A stretch of DNA of 64,000 nt from the NCBI RefSeq assembly GCF_000621725.1, contig NZ_JHXM01000012.1:62001-126000 (forward strand). Reading direction: 5' to 3'. Source of the DNA: Xylanibacter brevis ATCC 19188. GTDB taxonomy: Bacteria > Bacteroidota > Bacteroidia > Bacteroidales > Bacteroidaceae. Under the pieces are notes generated by a model. It had not been told where the DNA came from, made no database searches, and was given only the letters and a program-made list of their open reading frames with translations. A program made the translations under genes and the position numbers. Positions 30,101 to 38,900 of the stretch are shown piece by piece. Each line of letters begins with the position of its first letter. Positions within the stretch are counted from its first letter, which is position 1.

Positions 30101-30323
30101 CGACGGTCGCTACCTGCGTCTGAAGAACGTTGACCTTGGCTACACACTGCCAAAGACACTGGTCAACAAAGCTCACCTGAACCAGGTTCGTTTCTTCCTG
30201 CAGGCCACCAACCTGCTCACCTTCTCAAAGTTCAAGACTTGGGATCCAGAAATGGCAAGCTCAACAGGACAGAACTATCCCATCACAAAAGCTGTGACAT
30301 TGGGTGTACAAGTTAATCTTTAA
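27171..30323 (+). CDS. SusC-like TonB-dependent outer membrane transporter
   Basis: The 1050-residue protein has a signal peptide (1-20, MSALA/Q), a carboxypeptidase-regulatory-like N-terminal domain (about 24-100, VSGHVVDGDGEPLIGANVVV), a TonB-box-like region (VDEVVVTGMGT) and a plug domain with IRGISTFG, SFSVLKDASATAIYGSKGANG. The rest is a beta-barrel ending TLGVQVNL with a terminal hydrophobic residue. It should import oligosaccharides across the outer membrane using TonB energy, paired with the SusD that follows 26 bp later. All expected domains are present and the length is normal. Confidence 0.97.
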   Translation: MRKYIALLLISLCTSMSALAQKDIEVSGHVVDGDGEPLIGANVVVKDVKGLGVITDIDGFYKIKVKEYQTLVFSYIGFGTKEVMVKGDTKTINVKMVEERINAVDEVVVTGMGTQKKLTVTGAVTNVNMDDLKHFSSSNLSNTLAGNVPGIIAMQTSGQPGRNTSEFWIRGISTFGAGAKAYILVDGFERDNINDLNIEDIESFSVLKDASATAIYGSKGANGVILITTKHGKAGKIQVNGKVETSYNTRTKTPEFVDGITYANLVNEARLTRNQPRYYQPEEIDIIRTGIDPDLYPNVDWMDLLLKDGAWSNRANVNLSGGGNTSRYYASVSFVNDEGMYKTDKTLKDKYDTNANYKRWNYRLNVDIDITPTTLLKLGISGDLSKRNSPGMLRTRSKEDIEDSQNQMDVWVNDDDIWGQLFGYNPLLSPIVYSNGYMPMINIGRGNSAMINPWVSATQSGYNENWSNNLQSNVTLEQDLKFITPGLKFTGRFGFDTYNSNWISHQQAPALYSAFPRNTQTGEITYDRVFDQSDMKQSSGSDGSRREFIDLLLHWDRKFAKVHNVGANLKYTQDSYIQTQNIGDDIKNSIAKKNMALAGQVTYNYNNRYFADFNFGYNGSENFADNHRFGFFPAWSLAWNIGEEKLVQRTCPWINMLKIRFSHGKVGNDNLGNERFPYLYTLGNTDAGWNWGNGHVNGIHYTQVASPNVTWEVAKKNDLGLDIVVWNNRFSLTVDYFHEKRTGIYMARNYLPWSTGLESSPRANVGAVKSEGFDGNFKYEETFGEVRLTARGNITYSKNTILDHDVENNVYPYQYTRGYRVDQVRGLIAEGLFKDYDDIRNSPRQDFGQVQPGDIKYKDVNGDGVINNGDVVAIGATRTPNLIYGLGLSVMYKNFDINLHFQGAGKSTFLINGMCVYAFSNNNYGQIFKGMLDNRYVDAQTAAQLGIPANEDPNADYPRLTYGNNNNNNRASSFWLRDGRYLRLKNVDLGYTLPKTLVNKAHLNQVRFFLQATNLLTFSKFKTWDPEMASSTGQNYPITKAVTLGVQVNL

Positions 30324-30349
30324 TACAGACTTAGAAAGAATTAAAGACG

Positions 30350-32449
30350 ATGAAAAAGATATTTGCAACATGTATCATGTCATTAGCTAGCGCAAGTGTG
30401 CTACTGACAAGTTGTGCCGACGAGCTGGATTCGGATAAGTATTTTGAGGACCGTAAGACACTGGAGACGGTCTTCACCAGCAGACAGCAGTCGGAAGAAT
30501 GGCTGGCTTACGCCTATTCATTCATGACAAACGAGCTTGCCGACGTCATCGGTAAAGGCAATGGTCACTATCATTGTTTTGCTGACGACATGTACTACGG
30601 CGACCGTGACCCACAGTATGGAGACGATGGTGAGTACCGCCACACCTATAACGCCTTCAAGCTGGGCGAATATGATGAAGACACTGGTTATTGGGCATGG
30701 GAGAAAGCCTATAAAGGTATTTTCCAGGCATCAGTATTCATCCACAACATCGACAAGAACCCACAGATGACCGAAGAGGAGCGCATCGACCGCAAGGGTC
30801 AGGCACGTTTCGCACGTGCCTACTACTACTGGCTGTTGCTCCGCAAATATGGTCCTGTGCCCATCATGCCCGATAATGGTGTCGACTATACTCAGAACTA
30901 CGAGGCCGTTTCTATTCCTCGCAGCACCTATGAAGAGTGCGCCGTATATATTGCTACGGAGATGGAACAGGCTGCCAAGGAGATTCAGTACTGGAAGCGT
31001 GACCCCCTGAACATCGTTCGTCCTACCAAGGGCGCTTGTCTCGCTGCACGTGCTTTGGCATACGTCTATGCAGCCAGCCCCCTGGCCAACGGTCAGTTGA
31101 GCAACGGCAAGCACGATCCTTCTGTCAAGGACGACATTGCCAAGTTGCTGACCAACTTCGACGGTAAGCATCTGCTCAGCCTGGAGTACGATGAGTCTAA
31201 ATGGGCACGCGCTGCTGCCGCTTGTCGCGACCTGATGGAGTGCGAAGCAGGCTACGAGCTGTATCACGCTCCTTACAACACGGTGGCTACCTTCGACCGC
31301 GACGCTACGATCGATCCACCTGCTGACGGCAACTTCTCTACCAAGAACTGGCCAGAAGGTTGGGCCGACATCGACCCCTACCTGAGCTATCGTCAGATCT
31401 TCGACGGTGAGGTTGGTATGGCCGACAACCCTGAGCTGATCTTCACTCGTGGTTACAACATGTGTGATGATATCAACAACTCTATCACTTCGCTGGTTGC
31501 TCACCAGTTGCCTTCTTCTCTGAACGGTTGGAATGCCCACGGCATGACCCAGAAGATGGTGGACGCCTACTACATGAACGATGGTAGCGATGTGCCCGGT
31601 AAGGATAGCGAGATGAACGGTGGCAACGGTTCTGAGCGCGTACAGGGTTGGACCACAGCCAGAAACTACCGCGACTATCCTCCTTTGGCTCCCAACGTAT
31701 CACTTCAGTATGCTAACCGCGAGCCTCGTTTCTATGCATCTGTAGCCTTCAACGGTTCTAAGTGGTGGGACACCAACCCCAGCCACACCACCAGCGGTAC
31801 CTACAATGCCGTGTTCTACTATCGTGGTGGCGACAATGGTTACACCAACTCTACTCGTTACCTGCGTACCGGTATCGGTATCAAGAAATGGGTGAACCCA
31901 CACGACTATCGCTCAACCAATGGCGACTACAATCATATCCAGAGAAAGTATGAGACAGCCATTCGCTACGCCGACATCCTGCTGATGTATGCTGAGTGTC
32001 TGAACGAACTGACCCAGAGCTACACCATCGATTCATGGGATGGCTCTAAGCAGTACACCATTTCTCGTGACGTGGCAGAAATCAAGCGTGGCATTCAGCC
32101 CGTACGTATCCGTGCCGGTGTGCCCGACTATACCGCTGCTGAATATGCTGATCGCGATGTGCTCCGCGACAAGATCAAGCGCGAGCGTATGATTGAGCTG
32201 ATGGGTGAAGGTAAGCGCTACTACGACCTGCGTCGCTGGATGGATGCACAGGTTGAGGAGTCAAAGATCATCTACGGTTGCAACATCATGATGACTGCTG
32301 CTCAGAAGGACGACTTCCAGAAGATTGTGCCCATCACCAGTCTGCCTACCACTTTCTCAGAGAAAATGTATTTCTGGCCCATTCGCAAGGCTGAGCTGAA
32401 GCGCAACTACAAGCTCACTCAGAATCCTGGATGGCAGTATTATGACTAA
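30350..32449 (+). CDS. SusD-like glycan-binding lipoprotein
   Basis: The 699-residue lipoprotein has lipobox SVLLTSC (Cys22). SusD hallmarks include RKTLETVFTSRQQSEEWLA, QARFARAYYYWLLLRKYGP, AARALAYVYAASPLANG and a C-terminal RERMIELMGEGKRYYDLRRW. SusD forms the lid over the SusC barrel and captures glycan. It is longer than the ~550-residue average, with an expanded central region. It lies between susC and another lipoprotein with gaps of 26 and 20 bp, in one operon. Confidence 0.96.
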   Translation: MKKIFATCIMSLASASVLLTSCADELDSDKYFEDRKTLETVFTSRQQSEEWLAYAYSFMTNELADVIGKGNGHYHCFADDMYYGDRDPQYGDDGEYRHTYNAFKLGEYDEDTGYWAWEKAYKGIFQASVFIHNIDKNPQMTEEERIDRKGQARFARAYYYWLLLRKYGPVPIMPDNGVDYTQNYEAVSIPRSTYEECAVYIATEMEQAAKEIQYWKRDPLNIVRPTKGACLAARALAYVYAASPLANGQLSNGKHDPSVKDDIAKLLTNFDGKHLLSLEYDESKWARAAAACRDLMECEAGYELYHAPYNTVATFDRDATIDPPADGNFSTKNWPEGWADIDPYLSYRQIFDGEVGMADNPELIFTRGYNMCDDINNSITSLVAHQLPSSLNGWNAHGMTQKMVDAYYMNDGSDVPGKDSEMNGGNGSERVQGWTTARNYRDYPPLAPNVSLQYANREPRFYASVAFNGSKWWDTNPSHTTSGTYNAVFYYRGGDNGYTNSTRYLRTGIGIKKWVNPHDYRSTNGDYNHIQRKYETAIRYADILLMYAECLNELTQSYTIDSWDGSKQYTISRDVAEIKRGIQPVRIRAGVPDYTAAEYADRDVLRDKIKRERMIELMGEGKRYYDLRRWMDAQVEESKIIYGCNIMMTAAQKDDFQKIVPITSLPTTFSEKMYFWPIRKAELKRNYKLTQNPGWQYYD

Positions 32450-32469
32450 GAACAGAAAACTATAGAATT

Positions 32470-33486
32470 ATGAAAACAATATTTAAGTCTTTAATATATG
32501 GCATGGTCGCAGCTTCTATGCTGACGGTGACCACCTCATGTAACGATGAGTGGGAAGACGAGCAGTACGAACAGTACATCAGCTTCCGTGCTCCGCTCAA
32601 CGACCAAGGCATCACAGCCGTCTATGTTCCTTTCACCAGAAAGAACAGCGATGGTAAGGCAAAGTACGGCTCAGGTATCTCTAACTACGAGCTGCCCGTG
32701 ATTGTCAGTGGTTCTACTCACAACAGTGCCACCCGTGTGGTCAACTTCCAGCACGATCCCGACACGCTGAGTGCACTGAACTGGGCTCGTTTCGCTACCC
32801 GCGAGGAGTTGTACTACAAGGACATGAACCCCTACTGTGAATTTCCCAGCACACTGACCATCCCCAAGGGTCAGGACGTAGGTCTGCTGAACATCAAGAT
32901 TGACTTCAACAATGTTGACCTGGTTGACAAGTGGATCTTCCCTATCACCGTAGCCGAGGGCGATGGTTACACACCTAATCCTCGTAAGAACTACAAGAAG
33001 GCTATGCTCCGCATCTTCCCCTTCAACGACTACTCTGGCGACTACAGTGCTACCAGCTTGACGATTGCCGTAAAGGGCGACCAGAACTCAACAGGTCTGA
33101 CCTGGCTGCGCACCTACGTCGTTAACGACAACACCGTGTTCTTCTATGCCGGTCGTTTTGACGAGAGCAACCCACAGCGTGGCAAGTATAAGATCTACGC
33201 ACAGTTCAACGGTGGCAAATCGGGCACCATTAAGATGTGGTCAGACAATCCCGAGATGAACCTTGTGGTCAACAAGGAAGCTTCATACCGCATGGTGGAG
33301 AGCGAAGACCAGACCTATCCTTATCTGCGCTATCGCAATGTCATCATCAACAACATCGATTACTCGTTTGATGACTACACATCACTTAGCGGTTCTAAGT
33401 TCTCTTATACCGTCAGTGGTACGCTCACCTTACAGCGCACCATCAATACTCAAATTCCTGACGAAGATCAAGCAATACAATGGTAA
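32470..33486 (+). CDS. DUF4361/DUF1735-like lipoprotein of the PUL
   Basis: The 338-residue product has lipobox LTVTTSC (Cys24) followed by NDEWEDE, fitting surface export. It has an N-terminal beta-sandwich with VVNFQHDPDTLSALNW and FPSTLTIPKGQDVGLLNIKI as in DUF1735-type domains, then a second domain (FPFNDYSGDYSATSL...) as in DUF4361 proteins. Such proteins sit behind SusD and are thought to bind glycan. Its last 7 bp overlap the start of the GH92 gene, so translation of the two is probably coupled. Confidence 0.75.
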   Translation: MKTIFKSLIYGMVAASMLTVTTSCNDEWEDEQYEQYISFRAPLNDQGITAVYVPFTRKNSDGKAKYGSGISNYELPVIVSGSTHNSATRVVNFQHDPDTLSALNWARFATREELYYKDMNPYCEFPSTLTIPKGQDVGLLNIKIDFNNVDLVDKWIFPITVAEGDGYTPNPRKNYKKAMLRIFPFNDYSGDYSATSLTIAVKGDQNSTGLTWLRTYVVNDNTVFFYAGRFDESNPQRGKYKIYAQFNGGKSGTIKMWSDNPEMNLVVNKEASYRMVESEDQTYPYLRYRNVIINNIDYSFDDYTSLSGSKFSYTVSGTLTLQRTINTQIPDEDQAIQW

Positions 33487-35759
33487 ACATTTTTTCAAAA
33501 CACTCTTTCTGCGTTCTGCTGCTGTGCCTGACCACCTGGTCGGCACAAGCAGCAGAGCCTGTTGATTATGTAAGTACCCTCGTTGGTACACAGTCAAAGG
33601 TTTCACTATCAACCGGAAACACCTACCCTGCCATCGCCATGCCCTGGGGCATGAACTTCTGGATGCCCCAGACAGGAAAGATGGGCGATGGATGGGCTTA
33701 CACCTATGATGCAGAAAAAATTCGTGGACTGAAGCAGACCCACCAGCCCTCACCATGGATCAACGACTATGGTCAGTTTGCTATTATGCCAACCACCCGC
33801 ACCGTGTTCAACGAGAACGAGCGTGCATCGTGGTTCTCGCACAAGGCTGAGGTGGCTCGTCCATACTATTATAAAGTATATCTGGCCGACCACGACGTGA
33901 CGGCCGAGATGGCACCCACGGAACGTGCCGTGGTGATGCGTTTCACCTATCCCGAGACCAGCGAAGCACGCATCGTTGTCGATGCCTTCGACAATGGTTC
34001 TTTCGTGAAGGTATCGGGCAACAAGATTATGGGTTACACCACCAAGAACAGTGGCGGTGTGCCTGCCAACTTCAAGAACTATTTCGTCATTGAGTGCGAC
34101 CGTCCTTTCACCTTTGTGAAGACCGTTGACAATGGCAAGATGACCGACAAGACCGAGGTAGAGACCCAGCATGCCGGTGCCATCGTTGGTTTCGAGACCA
34201 AGCGTGGCGACCAGGTGACACTGCGTGTAGCCTCATCGTTCATCAGCGAAGAGCAGGCACTGAGAAACCTGGGCGAGGTGAAGGGCAAGTCGCTTGAGAC
34301 CGTTTGCCAGCAGGGCAAGAACCGCTGGAACGAAGTGCTGGGCCGTGTTGAGGTGAAAGACAACAACATCGACCACCTGCGCACGTTCTATAGCTGTCTG
34401 TATCGTGCCGTCCTCTTCCCCCGCATGTTCTTTGAGAAGGATGCCAACGGCGAGATTGTGCACTACAGCCCCTACAATGGCGAGGTTAAACCCGGCTATA
34501 TGTTCACCGACACTGGTTTCTGGGACACCTTCCGTTCGCTGTTCCCCCTGCTGAACCTTCTTTATCCCGAGATGAACCAGCAGATGCAGGCAGGTCTGGT
34601 CAACACCTATCTTGAGAGTGGCTTCCTGCCCGAGTGGGCAAGTCCTGGCCATCGTGGTTGTATGGTGGGCAATAACTCTGCCTCTATCGTGGCCGATGCC
34701 TACCTGAAAGGTCTGCGTGGCTACGACATCGAGACCCTTTGGAAGGCAGTAGTACATGGTGCCAATGCCGTTCACCCACAGGTATCTTCTACGGGTCGTC
34801 TGGGATTTGAGCAGTATAACAAGCTGGGCTACGTGCCCTATAACACAGGTATCCGCGAAAGCGTGGCCCGCACCCTGGAGTATGCCTACGACGACTGGTG
34901 CATCTACCAGTTAGGTCTGTCACTTGGCAAGTCGAAGAAGGAGCTGAAGCCCTTCCGCGAGCATGCCATGAACTATCAGAAAGTGTTCGACAAGGAGTCT
35001 AAGCTGATGCGTGGTCGCAATGCCGATGGCACCTTCCAATCACCTTTCAACCCCCTGAAATGGGGTGATGCTTTCACCGAGGGTAATGCCTGGCACTACA
35101 CCTGGTCGGTATTCCACGATCCTCAGGGACTCATCAACCTGATGGGTGGCAAGAACGACTTCATCCAGATGCTCGACTCTGTGTTCAGCGTTCCACCATT
35201 GTTCGACGACAGCTACTATGGCGGCGTGATCCACGAGATTCGCGAGATGCAGATCATGAACATGGGTAACTATGCACATGGCAACCAGCCCATTCAGCAC
35301 ATGATCTATCTCTACGACTGGGCATCACAGCCCTGGAAGACCCAATACTGGATTCGCGAGGCCATGGACCGCCTCTACACAGCAGACCCCGATGGCTACT
35401 GCGGCGACGAGGACAACGGTCAGACTTCAGCTTGGTATGTGTTCTCTGCCATGGGCTTCTACCCCGTATGTCCTGGTTCCAACCAGTATGCACTGGGAAC
35501 TCCCTACTTCGACAAGATGACCCTGCACCTGCCAGGCAACAAGACCCTGGAGATTCAGGCTCGCAACAACAGCAGCGAGGCGCGCTACATCGGTGGTATG
35601 ACCTTCAACGGACAGGCATACGACAAGAACTACCTGGAGCACAAAGACCTGCTGCAGGGCGGACGCATCGAATACACCATGCAGACCACGCCCAACCGCC
35701 AGCGCGGCGTCAACGAGGAAGCTGCCCCCTATTCGTTCTCTAAGAACAACACAAAGTGA
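33480..35759 (+). CDS. GH92 family alpha-mannosidase
   Basis: The 759-residue enzyme has a signal peptide (to about residue 24, WSAQA). The GH92 pattern is complete: VDYVSTLVGT, GNTYPAIAMPWGMNFW, LKQTHQPSPW, GFWDTFRSLFPLL, the acid-containing EGNAWHYTW (Glu534), and DEDNGQTSAWYVFSAMGFYP (Asp643/Asp645 in the region of the calcium-assisted base). GH92 enzymes are exo-acting, calcium-dependent inverting alpha-mannosidases. With GH76 this gives both backbone and side-chain attack on an alpha-mannan. The gene overlaps the preceding lipoprotein gene by 7 bp. Confidence 0.95.
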   Translation: MVNIFSKHSFCVLLLCLTTWSAQAAEPVDYVSTLVGTQSKVSLSTGNTYPAIAMPWGMNFWMPQTGKMGDGWAYTYDAEKIRGLKQTHQPSPWINDYGQFAIMPTTRTVFNENERASWFSHKAEVARPYYYKVYLADHDVTAEMAPTERAVVMRFTYPETSEARIVVDAFDNGSFVKVSGNKIMGYTTKNSGGVPANFKNYFVIECDRPFTFVKTVDNGKMTDKTEVETQHAGAIVGFETKRGDQVTLRVASSFISEEQALRNLGEVKGKSLETVCQQGKNRWNEVLGRVEVKDNNIDHLRTFYSCLYRAVLFPRMFFEKDANGEIVHYSPYNGEVKPGYMFTDTGFWDTFRSLFPLLNLLYPEMNQQMQAGLVNTYLESGFLPEWASPGHRGCMVGNNSASIVADAYLKGLRGYDIETLWKAVVHGANAVHPQVSSTGRLGFEQYNKLGYVPYNTGIRESVARTLEYAYDDWCIYQLGLSLGKSKKELKPFREHAMNYQKVFDKESKLMRGRNADGTFQSPFNPLKWGDAFTEGNAWHYTWSVFHDPQGLINLMGGKNDFIQMLDSVFSVPPLFDDSYYGGVIHEIREMQIMNMGNYAHGNQPIQHMIYLYDWASQPWKTQYWIREAMDRLYTADPDGYCGDEDNGQTSAWYVFSAMGFYPVCPGSNQYALGTPYFDKMTLHLPGNKTLEIQARNNSSEARYIGGMTFNGQAYDKNYLEHKDLLQGGRIEYTMQTTPNRQRGVNEEAAPYSFSKNNTK

Positions 35760-35896
35760 ATAAGATAATTGCATTACTCCTACTTACGTTAGGCATCAAC
35801 GCATCAAGTTTAGCACAGTCTGAAATGGCTGTGCAGAACTTGAAGCGTGCGATGCTGATTCTCACTGGATGGCAAAGCCTTTGGCAACAGCACTGA
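35756..35896 (+). pseudogene. Remnant of a secreted-protein gene (signal peptide only)
   Basis: A GTG codon overlaps the GH92 stop (GTGA, 35756-35759) and opens a 46-codon frame. It starts with a convincing signal peptide (NKIIALLLLTLGINASSLAQ) and then loses coherence, ending at 35896. A second short stretch (DGKAFGNSTDTLTNGHYI) appears in another frame at about 35,865-35,920. This looks like a decayed last gene of the operon, joined by the usual stop-start overlap. Its original family cannot be told. Confidence 0.45.
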
Positions 35897-35995
35897 TACG
35901 TTGACCAACGGACATTACATCTGAAAAGGTGTGCAATTACTTATCAAAACAATCACACAGCATATTCATTACTAACAATTAAAAACCTTCAGGAT

Positions 35996-38900
35996 ATGAT
36001 TAAACTAAGAAACGTATTGACAGCAACCTGCTTGCTGCTGACGGCCGCATCGGCTCAGTCACAGACTGCCGACGACTTTGTGCCGTATCAGGAAACAGCG
36101 TTGCGTCTGCCCTCTGTTCCTCTCTTCACCAACGACCCCTACTTCTCGTTCTGGTCACCCTTCGACCGCCTGAACGATGGCACCACCCGTCACTGGAGCG
36201 ATGCCGAGAAGGCCATGGATGGTATTCTGCGTGTGGACGGCAAGGCCTATCGCTTCATGGGTAAGCAGCGCGAATATGTGCTGTCGGCCATTGCGCCGAT
36301 GACCAAAGCCGACAAGGGCTGGACAGGTAAAGTATCTTACGAGACGCAAAGTGGTACGGCATGGACCGCAGCCTCTTTCGACGACGCCAGCTGGAAGACT
36401 CAGGAGTCTGCATGGGGCACACCAGGAGAATATCCTCATGTGCGCAACAACTGGACCAGCGAGAACTCCGACATCTACGTGCGTCGCACGGTGTCGCTCA
36501 CGGCAGACGATCTGCAGAAAGAGCTCTGGGTTCAGTTCTCTCACGACGACATCTTTGAATTATATATAAATGGTACGCGCGTTATACAGACCGGCGAGAC
36601 CTGGATTCAAGGCGAGCTTCACAAGTTGACCGCCACCGAGCAAGCCCTGCTGCACGAGGGCGACAACATCATTGCCGCCCACTGTCATAACACCAAGGGC
36701 GGTGCCTATATCGACTTCGGTCTGTTCGAGAACGTGAAGAAAACCAACGAGGCCACCATCAAGGCTACCCAGAAGCGTTGCAACGTGCTGGCCACCAGTA
36801 CCTACTACACCTTCACCTGCGGCCCTGTTGAGCTCGACCTGGTCTTCACCGCACCTATGGTGATGGACGACCTCGACCTGATTTCCGTACCCGTGAACTA
36901 CCTGAGCTATCAGGTGCGCGCCACCGATGGCAACACCCACGATGTTCAGTTCTACTTTGCCACCTCGCCACAACTCACCGTGAACGAGAGCAGTCAGGAG
37001 ACCACCTCAAGCATTGTCACCGAGAATGGCATCCAGTATATCAAGTCTGGCTCTGTGGCCCAGAAGATATTGGGACGCGTTGGCGACCTCATCACCATCG
37101 ACTGGGGCTATCTGTATATCCCCGCCATCAATGGTCAGGTCAGCGTGGCCGACGGTCTGAACATGGAGAACAACTTCATTCAGAACGGTAAGCTGTTGCC
37201 CTACAGCGGCACTCAGAACAGCACAGACCCCGCTTCTATGCCTGCACTGGCCTACATGAAAGACCTGGGCAGTGTCAAGACTGCCAGCAGCTATATGATG
37301 ATTGGCTACGACGAAATCAAGGACATGCGCTACATGGATGTGGACTATCCCGGCTACTGGGCCCGCGATGGCAAGACCATCTTCCAGGCTTTCGAGGAGA
37401 TGAATCAGAACTATCGTAGCATCATGGACCGTTGTAAGGCTCAAGACAAGACCATCTACGACGACGGTCTGGCTGCCGGCAACGTGAAATATGCCGAACT
37501 GCTGTCTGGTTCTTATCGCCACGTGCTGGCAGCTCACAAACTGTTCCAGGACAACAAGGGTCAGCTGCTTTATTTCTCAAAAGAAAACAACTCTAATGGT
37601 TGTGTCAACACTGTTGACCTCACCTACCCCGAGGCTCCTCTGTTCCTGTGCTACAACACAGACCTGCAGAAAGCCATGATTCGTTCTATTCTGGACTACT
37701 GCCGCAGCAACCGCTGGGGCTTCAGCAACTTTGCTGCCCACGATCTGGGCACCTATCCTCATGCCAACGGACAGGTTTACTCTATCACGCACCCCGACGC
37801 TGGTGGTGGCTTCGCAGGCAACATGCCTATTGAGGAGAGCGGTAACATCCTGACCCTCGTGGCAGCCATCTGCCGCATCGATGGCAACACCAGCTGGCTC
37901 AGCCGTGCCGACATCATCATGCTGCGCAAGTGGGCCAACTACCTGCGCGACAACGGACAGGACCCCTCTAACCAGTTGTGCACCGACGACTTTGCCGGCC
38001 ACTGGGCTCACAATGCCAACCTGTCGCTGAAGGCCATCTTCGGCGTGGCAGCCTATGCAGAGATTGCTCGCCTTGCCGGTTATAAGGAGAGCGACTGGAA
38101 GCCCTACGCCGAGAAAGCACGCCAGATGGCACAGATCTGGGAAGTTGACGCCCGCGATGGCGACCACTATAAGTTGGCCTTCGACCGTGGCAACACCTGG
38201 AGCATCAAGTATAACCTGGTATGGGACAAGCTGTGGGGCCTGAACATGTTCTCGCCCGACGTGATGCGCCGCGAAATCAAGTACTACCTGACCAAGCAGA
38301 ACACCTACGGTCTGCCACTTGACAGTCGCGAGGCTTACACCAAGAGCGACTGGGTGATGTGGGCAGCGCCCATGGCTCCCGATACAGAGACCTTCCTGCA
38401 ATTTGCCGACCGTGTCTATAAGTATGCCAACGAGACACCAACCCGCTGGCCCCTCAGCGACTGGTACTGGACCAACGGCAACGGTTCTGCCCGCGGTTTC
38501 CGCGCTCGCTCAGTGATTGGTGGTCACTGGATGAAGGTGCTCATGGACAAGATTGCCCCCAAGCCAGCTGCACAAGGCGAATGGAAGCCCGTTAAAGGCG
38601 GTCTGCAGTCTGTCTTCACCAAGGATGTGAATGCCGCCAATCCCCTGCCCGAGTATCCTCGTCCACAGTTTGAGCGCAAGGACTGGCAGAACCTGAATGG
38701 TCTGTGGGATTACGCCATCACCAAGACCAACGCCTCTCAGCCCGCCGACTTCGACGGCAAGATTCTGGTGCCCTACCCCATTGAGTCAAGTCTTTCGGGC
38801 GTGAAGCGCCAGCTAGATGCCGACGAGGCCCTCTGGTACAAGCGCGAGTTCACCATCCCTGCCGGATGGAATGGCAAGAACATCCGTCTGAACTTCGGCG

